Shown: positions 1 to 6,788 of the stretch, piece after piece
Layout: each line of letters starts with the position of its first letter
Position numbering within the stretch: the first letter of the stretch is position 1
From: a virus
IMG/VR virus record: IMGVR_UViG_3300036670_000069
Coordinates: 1 to 34,186 of that record
Reading direction: 5' to 3' (one strand)
DNA: 34,186 bases
Translations under genes and position numbers: made by a program
The notes under the pieces: model-generated
Databases searched by the model: none
Seen by the model: the letters and a program-made list of their open reading frames with translations, nothing else
What the model was told of the DNA's origin: nothing

Positions 1-307
1 TATGATGCAGTCGCTATGATGCAGGCGCTATGATGCAGTCGCTATGATGCAGTCGCTATGATGCAGTCGCTATGATGCAGTCGCTATGATGCAGGCGCTA
101 TGATGCAGTCGCTATGATGCAGTCGCTATGATGCAGTCGCTATGATGCAGTCGCTATGATGCAGTCGCTATGATGCAGTCGCTATGATGCAGGCGCTATG
201 ATGCAGGCGCTATGATGCAGTCGCTATGATGCAGGCGCTATGATGCAGGCGCTATGATGCAGGCGCTATGATGCAGGCGCTCTAATGGTTCGCCCTGATG
301 CGTTCGC
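1..307. repeat. 14-bp tandem repeat array
   Basis: Twenty head-to-tail copies of TATGATGCAG(T/G)CGC fill 1-280. By my count 12 copies carry T and 8 carry G at position 11, with the G form concentrated at the right end. Two decayed copies follow: a 13-nt unit at 281-293 and CCTGATGCGTTCGC at 294-307. The unit is 50% GC, unlike the AT-rich surroundings. Because 14 is not a multiple of 3, every frame on both strands meets stops (TGA on plus, TAG on minus), so it is non-coding. The array runs off the left edge and its full length is unknown. Its place upstream of terS would suit a packaging or replication-related site, but that is inference. Confidence 0.95.
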
Positions 308-336
308 CCTGATGAACTATAAATTTAATCTATGTT

Positions 337-416
337 AATTGATATTGCTATAGGGTACACTATAAGATTTGACTATGCCAATTGATATTATGATAAGATA
401 AATCTATAGGGTACAC
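337..416. repeat. duplicated leader element
   Basis: A two-part motif occurs twice in direct orientation. AATTGATATT is at 337-346 and 380-389, and each copy is followed by CTATAGGGTACAC, at 348-360 and 404-416. The gap between the two parts is 1 nt in the first copy and 14 nt in the second. It could be a pair of protein-binding sites or part of a packaging region. No function can be read from it. Confidence 0.7.
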
Positions 417-451
417 CCCATCGAGATTTCAGATGGGATGGGTATATACCC
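417..451. repeat. inverted repeat and 12-bp palindrome
   Basis: CCCATC (417-422) and GATGGG (432-437) can pair around a 9-nt loop. Just downstream GGGTATATACCC (440-451) is a perfect 12-bp palindrome, suitable as a dimeric protein-binding site. Neither has a following T-run, so a terminator is not supported. Confidence 0.55.
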
Positions 452-506
452 TCCTACAGAAATTTTTACCAATTAAAAACTAATTTAATTTTCATTTAAT
501 TTATTT

Positions 507-528
507 GTTACAAAGATTTCTTTGTAAC
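507..528. repeat. 10-bp perfect hairpin
   Basis: GTTACAAAGA (507-516) and TCTTTGTAAC (519-528) form a perfect inverted repeat with only 2 nt between the arms. It lies in non-coding leader DNA and has no clean T-run after it. It may be an operator-type or structural site. Confidence 0.6.
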
Positions 529-562
529 GATTTTATGTAAGTATTTTCCTTAGTCAAAAACA

Positions 563-594
563 GACACATCCAATTTTCAATGTGTCCGCTTTTT
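563..594 (+). terminator. weak terminator-like hairpin
   Basis: GACACAT (563-569) pairs with ATGTGTC (580-586) around a 10-nt loop. CCGC and five T residues (590-594) follow. The stem is only 7 bp and AT-rich, so this is a weak Rho-independent terminator candidate, perhaps for transcription entering from the left. The same stem sequence recurs around 719-815. Confidence 0.35.
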
Positions 595-718
595 AGCCTT
601 TTTTGAGTGTTTTTACCAATTTATAGTCGGAGACACTACTCCAATCATATATGTTCGTCAAAAATTTTTTATCCAATTTAATAACAACGTTTGTTTTATA
701 AGTATTGTCTTACAAGCA

Positions 719-815
719 GACACATTCAGACACATTTATAGCCTTTCTATACCCCCCCCTAGAAAATAAAAATAAAAAAAGAGGGGGGGGGTCAAAAAAC
801 CCCAATCAATGTGTC
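719..815. repeat. C8/G9 hairpin within GACACAT arms
   Basis: A run of 8 C followed by T (752-760) is complementary to A plus 8 of the 9 G residues at 782-791, with an A-rich loop between. Around it are GACACAT at 719-725 and 729-735 and its complement ATGTGTC at 809-815, so a larger nested fold is possible. Such homopolymer GC arms are very unusual in this AT-rich DNA. The site is about 90 bp before terS, so a packaging signal is possible but unproven. Homopolymer lengths are also prone to sequencing error. Confidence 0.6.
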
Positions 816-871
816 GGTATATCTTTATTTAATAAGTTATTATATTATAGTATTATTAATTATTAATTAAG

Positions 872-879
872 TATATTTG
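872..879 (+). promoter_or_regulatory. TAnnTTTG -7 box before terS
   Basis: TATATTTG matches the Bacteroidota -7 consensus TAnnTTTG and lies 23 nt before the terS start. No TTG-type -33 element is visible at the usual distance, so this is a candidate only. Confidence 0.35.
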
Positions 880-902
880 TTTTAAATATAATTTTTATAA
901 AT

Positions 903-1346
903 ATGGCTTATTCTAAAGAAGATAAAGAAAGTCTATTCTCTCTAATCCTATTGGAAATAGAGAATGGTTTTGCTATTACTAATATTTGCAATAGAGATGG
1001 TATGCCTAGATTAGGCACTATTTATAATTGGTTAGATAGTGACGACGATATGAAAGAGGCTTATTTAAGAGCATCAAACGTTCGTTCCGAGAGAATATTC
1101 GAAGAAATACTTACTATAGCTGATAAACAAGATAAAGATGTTTATTTAGACAAAGATGGTAGAGAGGTCACAGACCATAATGTGGTTAATCGCTCAAGGC
1201 TACAAGTAGATACTAGAAAATGGATGCTTGGCAAGATGAACCCTAGAAAGTATGGAGAGAAGTTAGATGTTACATCTGACGGTGGTAAGGTTCAAGCTAT
1301 TCAGATAATCGGAATGAAAATAACCAACGATGAAACAGAAGACTAG
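903..1346 (+). CDS. terS: terminase small subunit
   Basis: A 147-aa protein, the usual size for a phage terminase small subunit, which recognises phage DNA and loads the large subunit for packaging. The N-terminal part (residues about 22-45, with GTIYNWL) looks like a helix-turn-helix. The stretch RLQVDTRKWMLGKMNPRKYG (about 99-118) is the pattern seen in many TerS proteins of this type. The next gene, terL, overlaps it by 17 nt in another frame, which supports the assignment and suggests translational coupling. The start is preceded by an AT-rich stretch without a clear Shine-Dalgarno sequence, as expected in Bacteroidota. Confidence 0.88.
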   Translation: MAYSKEDKESLFSLILLEIENGFAITNICNRDGMPRLGTIYNWLDSDDDMKEAYLRASNVRSERIFEEILTIADKQDKDVYLDKDGREVTDHNVVNRSRLQVDTRKWMLGKMNPRKYGEKLDVTSDGGKVQAIQIIGMKITNDETED

Positions 1347-3579
1347 CGAAATAACATTAAACGTTAGAGGTAATATAAAGCAACTGCAAGCAGTTAAGTA
1401 TTGGGTAGATAAAACTACCATCGATATAGCATACGGTGGCAGCAAGGGGTGTGCTGTTAGAGGTACAAAAGTTCTTACCGATAACGGATACAAAGAAATA
1501 CAGGATTTTAAAATAGGAGACACAGTTGCTTCGTTTAATGCTCTTGGATTTCTTGAATATAAAAATGTTATAGATGTTAAAAAGTTTCCTCTATCTAGTA
1601 CCTCCGAATACAATAAATTGATTACATTTGTAATGAAAGATAAAACAAGTCTTTCTTTAACACCTAATCACGAAATTTATTATGAAGGAGAATGGATACC
1701 AGCAGGAGGGTTTGCTAAAAGAGTCTTGGATTGTTATTCAAGGGACAAATGGGGCTTACGAAATATCATCGAAGGGAAGGGTGTTATCGAACAAGATGTA
1801 TGGACAAACGAACAAACGTATTTTGATACCTTCGACGACAAAGAAGGGTTATTTGAGAGTCTGCCTAAGTTCGGTAAAAAAGAGTGTATTGGTACACCAA
1901 TTGGTTGCTATTCATTTCTTAACAAATCCTCAGAACAAAGAGACGGTAAATCATATAGATTTCGACAGGGGCAACAACTCGGTAGAAAACTTGGAATGGT
2001 TGACAATAAAGGAGAATGTACATCACTCAAAAGAAAGATGTCCTCAGTTGTTCGGAGACAAGAGAGGAGAAAAAGGAACTACGACAATACTCAACAACGA
2101 GAAAGTCTTAGAGATAAGAGCCAAGTTCAGCCCCAGAGTGGTGACGAGGGAAATGTTAGGCAAAGAGTATGGTGTGGCAGCGGCAACGATAAAAGACATA
2201 GTTCTGCGCAAGAGTTGGACTCACATTTAATAAGTGAGATTAGATTTGAATTAGTTAAGGATAGTGTGTTTGATTTGACTGTGGCTGACAATCATAATTA
2301 CATAGTTACAGAGTCAAATATAATAGTTCATAATTCTGGCAAGAGTTTTTTAGGATGTTCTTTGATATGCGCAGATGCGCTAATGTACGCGGGAACGCAT
2401 TACTTCATTGCAAGGAAGACTTTGACAGACCTTCGTAAGTTTACAATTCCTTCGGTTCACGAGATATTAGATATGTGGGGTATTGGTTCGGAGTATTATA
2501 AGTACAACGGTCAAGATAACTTTTTCTTATTTCATAATGGTTCTAAGATATTTTTAATAGATGCGAAGTATCAGCCTAGCGACCCTCAGTATATGAGGTT
2601 TGGTTCGATGCAGATGACAAGGGGATGGATAGAAGAAGCTGGGGAGTTCGAACTAGAGTGCAAGAACAACTTACAAGCATCAATAGGCAGGTGGAAGAAT
2701 AAAGAATACAACCTTACACCGAAGTTACTTCAAACTTGTAATCCATCCAAAAACTATTTGTATAAGGATTATTACAAGCCTAGCTTGGACGGGACTATAC
2801 CTGAGTTTAAGAAGTTTGTTCAAGCTCTCCCTAGCGACAATAAGACGTTACCTAGTGATTACATACCTAACTTACTTAAAATACTTAGCCACAACGAAAT
2901 TCAAAGGCTTGTATATGGGAATTGGGAGTTTGATGATAATCCTTATGCGTTGTTTGATTATGCTAACATTCTTGGACTGTACACGAATGAATTTATAAAG
3001 CCTACTCAAGAGCGATACCTTACTTGCGACATTGCTTATACAGGTTCGGATAAGTTTGTACTTACAGTTTGGGCGGGCATGGTTGCGGTTAAAATAATAG
3101 CGATTGACAAGATAGATGATACGATGGTCTCTAAGAAGATAAATGAAGTAAGGATAGAGAATAGAGTTCCATTGAAGAATGTGATATATGATGCGGATGG
3201 ATTACAGACGTTTACTAGAGCATCATCAAAGCAAGGGATATTATCTGGAGCGATTCCATTCAATAATAATGGCACTCCTATAAAGATGCATGGTAAGACA
3301 GAAAACTTTAAGAACTTAAAGGCACAATGTTATTACTACTTCGCTGAGGCTTGTAAGGATTCAGCGTTATATATTCAAGAGAATAAATACAGAAGTCAGA
3401 TAATAGAAGAGTTGGAGCAGATAAACATTAAACCTCTAGGGGATGATGGTAAGATTTCATTAGAGAAGAAAGATGCGATAAAAGAGCGAATAGGGAGGAG
3501 TCCTGATTTTGCGGATTCGCTAATGATGCGATTCTACTTCGAATTAAAGAACAAAAAGAAAATAAGTATAATGTGGTAA
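1330..3579 (+). CDS. terL: terminase large subunit with intein
   Basis: A 749-aa precursor of the packaging motor. An intein of 295 residues (C41-N335) interrupts the Walker A motif; joining the flanks restores GGSKGSGKS. The spliced protein would be 454 aa, normal for TerL. Walker B is GWIEE (about 432-436), with E435/E436 as catalytic glutamate. The coupling motif TCNPS is at about 469-473. The C-terminal RNase H-fold nuclease shows D567 (LTCDIAY), D621 (IYDADG) and D726/D729 (SPDFADS). The ATPase pumps DNA into the capsid and the nuclease cuts it. Without splicing the ATPase site would be broken, so activity depends on the intein. A separate HNH gene lies inside the intein in another frame. 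Confidence 0.95.
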   Translation: MKQKTSEITLNVRGNIKQLQAVKYWVDKTTIDIAYGGSKGCAVRGTKVLTDNGYKEIQDFKIGDTVASFNALGFLEYKNVIDVKKFPLSSTSEYNKLITFVMKDKTSLSLTPNHEIYYEGEWIPAGGFAKRVLDCYSRDKWGLRNIIEGKGVIEQDVWTNEQTYFDTFDDKEGLFESLPKFGKKECIGTPIGCYSFLNKSSEQRDGKSYRFRQGQQLGRKLGMVDNKGECTSLKRKMSSVVRRQERRKRNYDNTQQRESLRDKSQVQPQSGDEGNVRQRVWCGSGNDKRHSSAQELDSHLISEIRFELVKDSVFDLTVADNHNYIVTESNIIVHNSGKSFLGCSLICADALMYAGTHYFIARKTLTDLRKFTIPSVHEILDMWGIGSEYYKYNGQDNFFLFHNGSKIFLIDAKYQPSDPQYMRFGSMQMTRGWIEEAGEFELECKNNLQASIGRWKNKEYNLTPKLLQTCNPSKNYLYKDYYKPSLDGTIPEFKKFVQALPSDNKTLPSDYIPNLLKILSHNEIQRLVYGNWEFDDNPYALFDYANILGLYTNEFIKPTQERYLTCDIAYTGSDKFVLTVWAGMVAVKIIAIDKIDDTMVSKKINEVRIENRVPLKNVIYDADGLQTFTRASSKQGILSGAIPFNNNGTPIKMHGKTENFKNLKAQCYYYFAEACKDSALYIQENKYRSQIIEELEQINIKPLGDDGKISLEKKDAIKERIGRSPDFADSLMMRFYFELKNKKKISIMW
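1450..2334 (+). other. intein in TerL Walker A motif
   Basis: Protein-splicing element of 295 residues within TerL. Block A starts at C41 (CAVRGTKVLTDNG). Block B has T111-P-N-H114 (LTPNHEIYYEGEW). Block F is VFDLTVADNHNYIV (313-326). Block G is NIIVHN ending at H334-N335, with S336 as the +1 extein nucleophile. All residues needed for class 1 splicing are present. The splicing domain consists only of about residues 41-130 and 300-335. The middle, about 131-300, is charged, Arg/Gln/Ser-rich sequence without recognisable fold; it is the out-of-frame reading of the HNH gene at 1682-2230. I infer a mini-intein that tolerates a long insert. Confidence 0.93.
1682..2230 (+). CDS. HNH homing endonuclease nested out of frame
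   Basis: A complete 182-aa HNH homing endonuclease read one frame away from the surrounding intein. A NUMOD4-type domain covers about 14-60 (ESWIVIQGTNGAYEISSKGR). The HNH_3-type nuclease follows, with VHQLVAIHF (H72), VNHID (N90, H91), NN (98-99), NLEWLT (N103) and H114/H115. A C-terminal HTH-type DNA-binding segment (about 137-180) ends in a TIKDIVLRKSW pattern typical of this family. It has its own ATG and stop. The ATG falls in intein block B and the stop falls just before block F. The role expected from the family is to cut intein-free terL alleles so that the intein is copied into them. Expression may be by internal initiation; no Shine-Dalgarno sequence is evident. Confidence 0.92.
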   Translation: MKENGYQQEGLLKESWIVIQGTNGAYEISSKGRVLSNKMYGQTNKRILIPSTTKKGYLRVCLSSVKKSVLVHQLVAIHFLTNPQNKETVNHIDFDRGNNSVENLEWLTIKENVHHSKERCPQLFGDKRGEKGTTTILNNEKVLEIRAKFSPRVVTREMLGKEYGVAAATIKDIVLRKSWTHI

Positions 3580-3591
3580 CAAATATAAAAT

Positions 3592-5223
3592 ATGATATTT
3601 AAAACTGACTTAGAATCGATAGCCGCCATAAAGGCTAACCTAAAGTTGACTAAGGATTTTGACGAGATGCGTAAGTACTCTAAAGAATTGAAAGCTCTAG
3701 TTAATGGAGATGACTTCATAGAGGAGTTGATAGATAAGATAGAAGGACTAGAGAGTGAGCGCAAGGCTAAGGCTAGGAAGATGTATAGCAGAAGTGTAAA
3801 AGACTTATTCACTAGATTATTCCAACCGATAGATAATATCTATTATGCATCGGGAGGTTCTAAAGAATACGATATTGTAAATGCTGAGATAAAAAAGACG
3901 TTCATATCTAAGATTGCCAACATAAGAGATGACAAGCCGCTTAGCGAGTGGATACAAACTTATGCGGTTCCATTGATGAATACAGACCCTAATGGACTTA
4001 TATTTTTGGAATATACTACAGAACCCGATATAGATATATACCCTACTTATAAATCATCTTCAAATTTAAGATACTACGAAGCGAATGGGCAGATGGTTGG
4101 ATATGTCATATTCGAGCCTAAAGTACTTAATAAAAGAACATTTTGGAGAATAGTGGACGACTTGAATGATAAAACGTTCGAGCAGATAGGTATGGACTTT
4201 GTAATCGTACCTGAGTTGTCGTTCAAACATCCATTTGGACAAACTCCTGCAATAATTTGTTCTAATGTACAGTTAGCAGGAGAAGATGAAAAACTAGCTC
4301 CAATTGACGATATAATTGATGTCGCTAAAGAGTATGCTAGAGACCAATCTTTCTTAACATTATATAAAATATATAAAGGGAATCCAATCTTCTGGAAATA
4401 CGTTCAGTATTGTGGTGAATGTAGCGGAACGGGAAAGTCGGGGGATTCAAATTGCGATTCTTGTAACGGTCATGGTAAGATGATGGCTAAAAACGATGTT
4501 ACTGACGTTGTCGAATTACCGATTCCTGACGATAGAGATACTCCTGTAATTGCTCCAAACATTGCAGGGTTTATATCTCCTGATTTAGATGTCTGGAAAC
4601 AATACTCTGAAGAACTTGAGATATTAGAGAAGAAGATGTACAAGACACATTGGGGAACTAATTACGGGATGCACTCAAATACAGGGAGCATCAAGACAGC
4701 TACGGAAGTGATGTTTGATAAGCAGCCAATGGAGACTAGGCTAAACAAATACGCTGATTATGTAGAGTATGTAGAGTGGAAAATATCAGAATGGGTGCTT
4801 AACTTCTACGATTTATCTAAAAACAAATTCGAAAGTAAGATAACAGTAAATCTAGGTAGAAGATACATTATAGAGAGTTACGATGTATTGTTGGATAGAT
4901 ATGAGTTGTCAGTTAAGGCTCAAGACAACAGCGTAGTGTTGGATAAGTTGTTCACAGAATATTTAGGAGCAAAATACAGAAACAATCCTATTGATTTACA
5001 TATTAGTTTGCTCAAGGCATCGATAGAGCCCTATATACATATAGATACAAAGACAGTATTAGAAGTATTTGGGCAAGAAGAAGCTCAGAGAAAGATATTA
5101 TTTGGTAAATGGTGGAGGACTTTAAAGGAATTTAGTAAGGAAAGTAGTGCTTTAGAAGAAGAATTTGACAATTGGTTCGAAATAAATAAGAAAATTGTTG
5201 TAATTCAAGATATTATTACATAG
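3592..5223 (+). CDS. portal protein
   Basis: A 543-aa protein directly after terL, the classic portal position. The portal forms the dodecameric ring at the capsid vertex through which DNA passes. The segment GSIKTATEVMFDKQPMETRL (about 365-384), followed by a long helix, resembles the stem/crown region of phage portals, and the length fits. An unusual insert at 274-291 carries a DnaJ-like zinc-finger pattern, C274-x2-C277-SGTG ... C288-x2-C291-NGHG. The start follows the terL stop by 12 nt. A terminator lies about 75 nt after the stop. Assignment rests on position and pattern, not on a strong sequence signature. Confidence 0.8.
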   Translation: MIFKTDLESIAAIKANLKLTKDFDEMRKYSKELKALVNGDDFIEELIDKIEGLESERKAKARKMYSRSVKDLFTRLFQPIDNIYYASGGSKEYDIVNAEIKKTFISKIANIRDDKPLSEWIQTYAVPLMNTDPNGLIFLEYTTEPDIDIYPTYKSSSNLRYYEANGQMVGYVIFEPKVLNKRTFWRIVDDLNDKTFEQIGMDFVIVPELSFKHPFGQTPAIICSNVQLAGEDEKLAPIDDIIDVAKEYARDQSFLTLYKIYKGNPIFWKYVQYCGECSGTGKSGDSNCDSCNGHGKMMAKNDVTDVVELPIPDDRDTPVIAPNIAGFISPDLDVWKQYSEELEILEKKMYKTHWGTNYGMHSNTGSIKTATEVMFDKQPMETRLNKYADYVEYVEWKISEWVLNFYDLSKNKFESKITVNLGRRYIIESYDVLLDRYELSVKAQDNSVVLDKLFTEYLGAKYRNNPIDLHISLLKASIEPYIHIDTKTVLEVFGQEEAQRKILFGKWWRTLKEFSKESSALEEEFDNWFEINKKIVVIQDIIT

Positions 5224-5224
5224 A

Positions 5225-5323
5225 TTTGCCTTAATTCTGTCATGGTTTTAATATATTTTCAATGAGCTAGTGAGATTAGTAACTTGGAACGAAAATTGGG
5301 GGAGCGTAAATCCCCCTTATTTT
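5225..5323 (+). terminator. Rho-independent terminator after portal
   Basis: GGGGGA (5298-5303), loop GCGTAAA, then TCCCCC (5311-5316) and TTATTTT (5317-5323) form a good intrinsic terminator in the 127-nt spacer between portal and the next gene. The same spacer has TTTG at 5225-5228 and TATATTTT at 5252-5259, which resembles a Bacteroidota promoter with one mismatch in the -7 box. It could restart transcription upstream of the terminator as an attenuator arrangement, but this is weak. Confidence 0.75.
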
Positions 5324-5350
5324 AAAAGTAACAAATAAAAAAAGTAAAAT

Positions 5351-5734
5351 ATGAGTGCATTTCAAATGGCAGTATATAAGCTGCATAAATTAGCGAGGTC
5401 AGGGAGTGGTTTTAGTCAAGATATAAAATTAGGACTAGAAAGAGACTTACATGTAATTCAATCGGATTATGCCGACCAAATAAATAGTCATTCTAGTATT
5501 AATGGATTGTTCTATGAAAAAGATGTAGACGCAACTGCACTTTACCTTTCTGGTAAATCTTACAAGAATGTAAAGACCTATACTAAATTCGTAGAAGTGA
5601 TGGAGGAAACGTCTTTAGATAAAGAAAATCTAATTGCTGAGTATGAAGAATTATCAGGCTTAAAAAGCAAAGGTAATTGGGGAGTAAAAAAACTTGAGAA
5701 TGAAATTAGTATCTTGAAAAACAAAAATGATTAA
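5351..5734 (+). CDS. hypothetical head-region protein
   Basis: A 127-aa protein between portal and scaffold, not recognised. The C-terminal stretch LIAEYEELSGLKSKGNWGVK (about 93-112) and the helix after it resemble the small helix-extended-helix (HeH/LEM-like) folds seen in some phage proteins, but the match is loose. It ends 2 nt before the next start, so the two are probably co-transcribed. Possible roles are a minor head protein or assembly factor; position is the only support. Confidence 0.65.
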   Translation: MSAFQMAVYKLHKLARSGSGFSQDIKLGLERDLHVIQSDYADQINSHSSINGLFYEKDVDATALYLSGKSYKNVKTYTKFVEVMEETSLDKENLIAEYEELSGLKSKGNWGVKKLENEISILKNKND

Positions 5735-5736
5735 TT

Positions 5737-6531
5737 ATGGCTTTAGAAAATATTTCTGAAATAGAAGCTTCGTTAGGACTAGAGGAAGGTAAGCTTTCTG
5801 AGATGATGTCAAGCGAAGAAGTTCATAACGTAGACTTGTCTACTAGAGTTATTATGGATAAGTCGGTTTACGATGAGAGAATTTCCAATATAAAGAAAGA
5901 AAGTTCTGCTATGTCATTGGAAATCGCAGTAAAAGAGCAACGAAACAAACTAGGTCTTGAGTTCCAAGGTAAAACGATGGAGAATCTAGTGTTGGCTTTA
6001 AGGCAAAAGGTCGAGCTAGAAAGCAAAACAGAGCCGGAGGAAAAATACAAGAACCTTAAAATTGATTTTGATAAACTTCAATCTAATTTATCACTAAAAG
6101 AAGATGAATTTAATACATTCAAAACTAACATCGAGTCTCAAAATAGTTTATCTGAGATTAAGAATGAGTTTACTAAAAATATCCCAGAAAATACATTGGT
6201 TTCTAAGTCTACTATATTTACAGAAGCTAAGGAGAAGGGATTTACGTTCGAAAAAGAAGATGGAGTATTAGTCGTAAAGGATTCAAAAGGAAGTATTGTT
6301 AAAAACGAGAGTACTTTATCTCCATTAAGTGTTTCTGATTGGGTAGCTGATTTCGTGACACCTTACTTACCTAAGAACACAGGAGGTAGTGGCAAGAAAG
6401 ACGAAGGGGGACAAGCTGCTGCGGGTTCATTCGATGCTTTTATGAAAGAGTCAGAGAAAAACGAATGGAACGCTAGTAAGCAAAATGAAGAGATGGCTAA
6501 AAGAATAAAAGATGGAACTCTAAAGTTATGA
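5737..6531 (+). CDS. probable capsid scaffold protein
   Basis: A 264-aa, strongly charged, helix-rich protein just upstream of the capsid gene, where scaffolds are usually encoded. Residues about 50-145 are rich in E/K/L/Q with heptad-like spacing, suggesting a coiled coil. A Gly/Ala-rich linker lies near 216-229 and the C-terminus is basic (MAKRIKDGTLKL). This matches the make-up of phage scaffolds, which template the procapsid and are then removed. There is no obvious protease motif. The stop overlaps the start of the next small ORF (ATGA). Confidence 0.7.
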   Translation: MALENISEIEASLGLEEGKLSEMMSSEEVHNVDLSTRVIMDKSVYDERISNIKKESSAMSLEIAVKEQRNKLGLEFQGKTMENLVLALRQKVELESKTEPEEKYKNLKIDFDKLQSNLSLKEDEFNTFKTNIESQNSLSEIKNEFTKNIPENTLVSKSTIFTEAKEKGFTFEKEDGVLVVKDSKGSIVKNESTLSPLSVSDWVADFVTPYLPKNTGGSGKKDEGGQAAAGSFDAFMKESEKNEWNASKQNEEMAKRIKDGTLKL

Positions 6532-6674
6532 GAAAAATAGTAGAATGGTTTTTTAGTTTCTTTATAAGTAAAGAAGCTATGGAAGCAGAAAAAGAGTCGG
6601 CATTAAGAAATATTAAGAAAGAACTGCGTGACTATAAAAATAAAACTTATTTTAATAAGTTAGCTAGGAAGTAA
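6528..6674 (+). CDS. small 48-aa protein
   Basis: A short ORF starting inside the scaffold stop (ATGA overlap). The product begins MRKIVEWFFSFFISKEAMEA and continues as a Lys-rich amphipathic helix ending KLARK. The hydrophobic N-terminal part (about 5-14) could touch membrane or protein partners. The tight overlap and the terminator directly after it suggest it is the last gene of the portal-scaffold unit. Function unknown. Confidence 0.55.
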   Translation: MRKIVEWFFSFFISKEAMEAEKESALRNIKKELRDYKNKTYFNKLARK

Positions 6675-6685
6675 ATATAATAACT

Positions 6686-6718
6686 AATCCCCACTACTTA
6701 ATTGTTTGGGGATTTTTT
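6686..6718 (+). terminator. Rho-independent terminator before capsid gene
   Basis: AATCCCC (6686-6692) pairs with GGGGATT (6708-6714) around a 15-nt loop, and a run of six T (6713-6718) follows. It separates the scaffold unit from the capsid gene. Confidence 0.75.
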
Positions 6719-6728
6719 CATATATTTG
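6702..6728 (+). promoter_or_regulatory. candidate capsid promoter
   Basis: TATATTTG (6721-6728) matches the Bacteroidota -7 box TAnnTTTG, and TTG at 6702-6704 lies 16 nt upstream, close to the known spacing. The -33 element lies in the terminator loop, so termination and re-initiation occur at the same place. This would give the capsid gene its own promoter and a leader of about 55 nt. Confidence 0.5.
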
Positions 6729-6788
6729 CTTTTGAATGACGGTAAAGTGATTCGGGACTTTTTTTAATCAACTTATAAATCATTCATA

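Noticed and set aside
1-280. Possible CRISPR array
   Set aside because: The 14-bp units abut each other with no spacers; it is a plain tandem repeat.
783-791. G-quadruplex from the G9 run
   Set aside because: A single G run cannot form an intramolecular quadruplex without three other nearby runs; pairing with the C8 run is simpler.
1263-1613. Minus-strand open frame opposite terS/terL
   Set aside because: It lies antisense to two well-supported genes and has no recognisable motif; best seen as a shadow frame.
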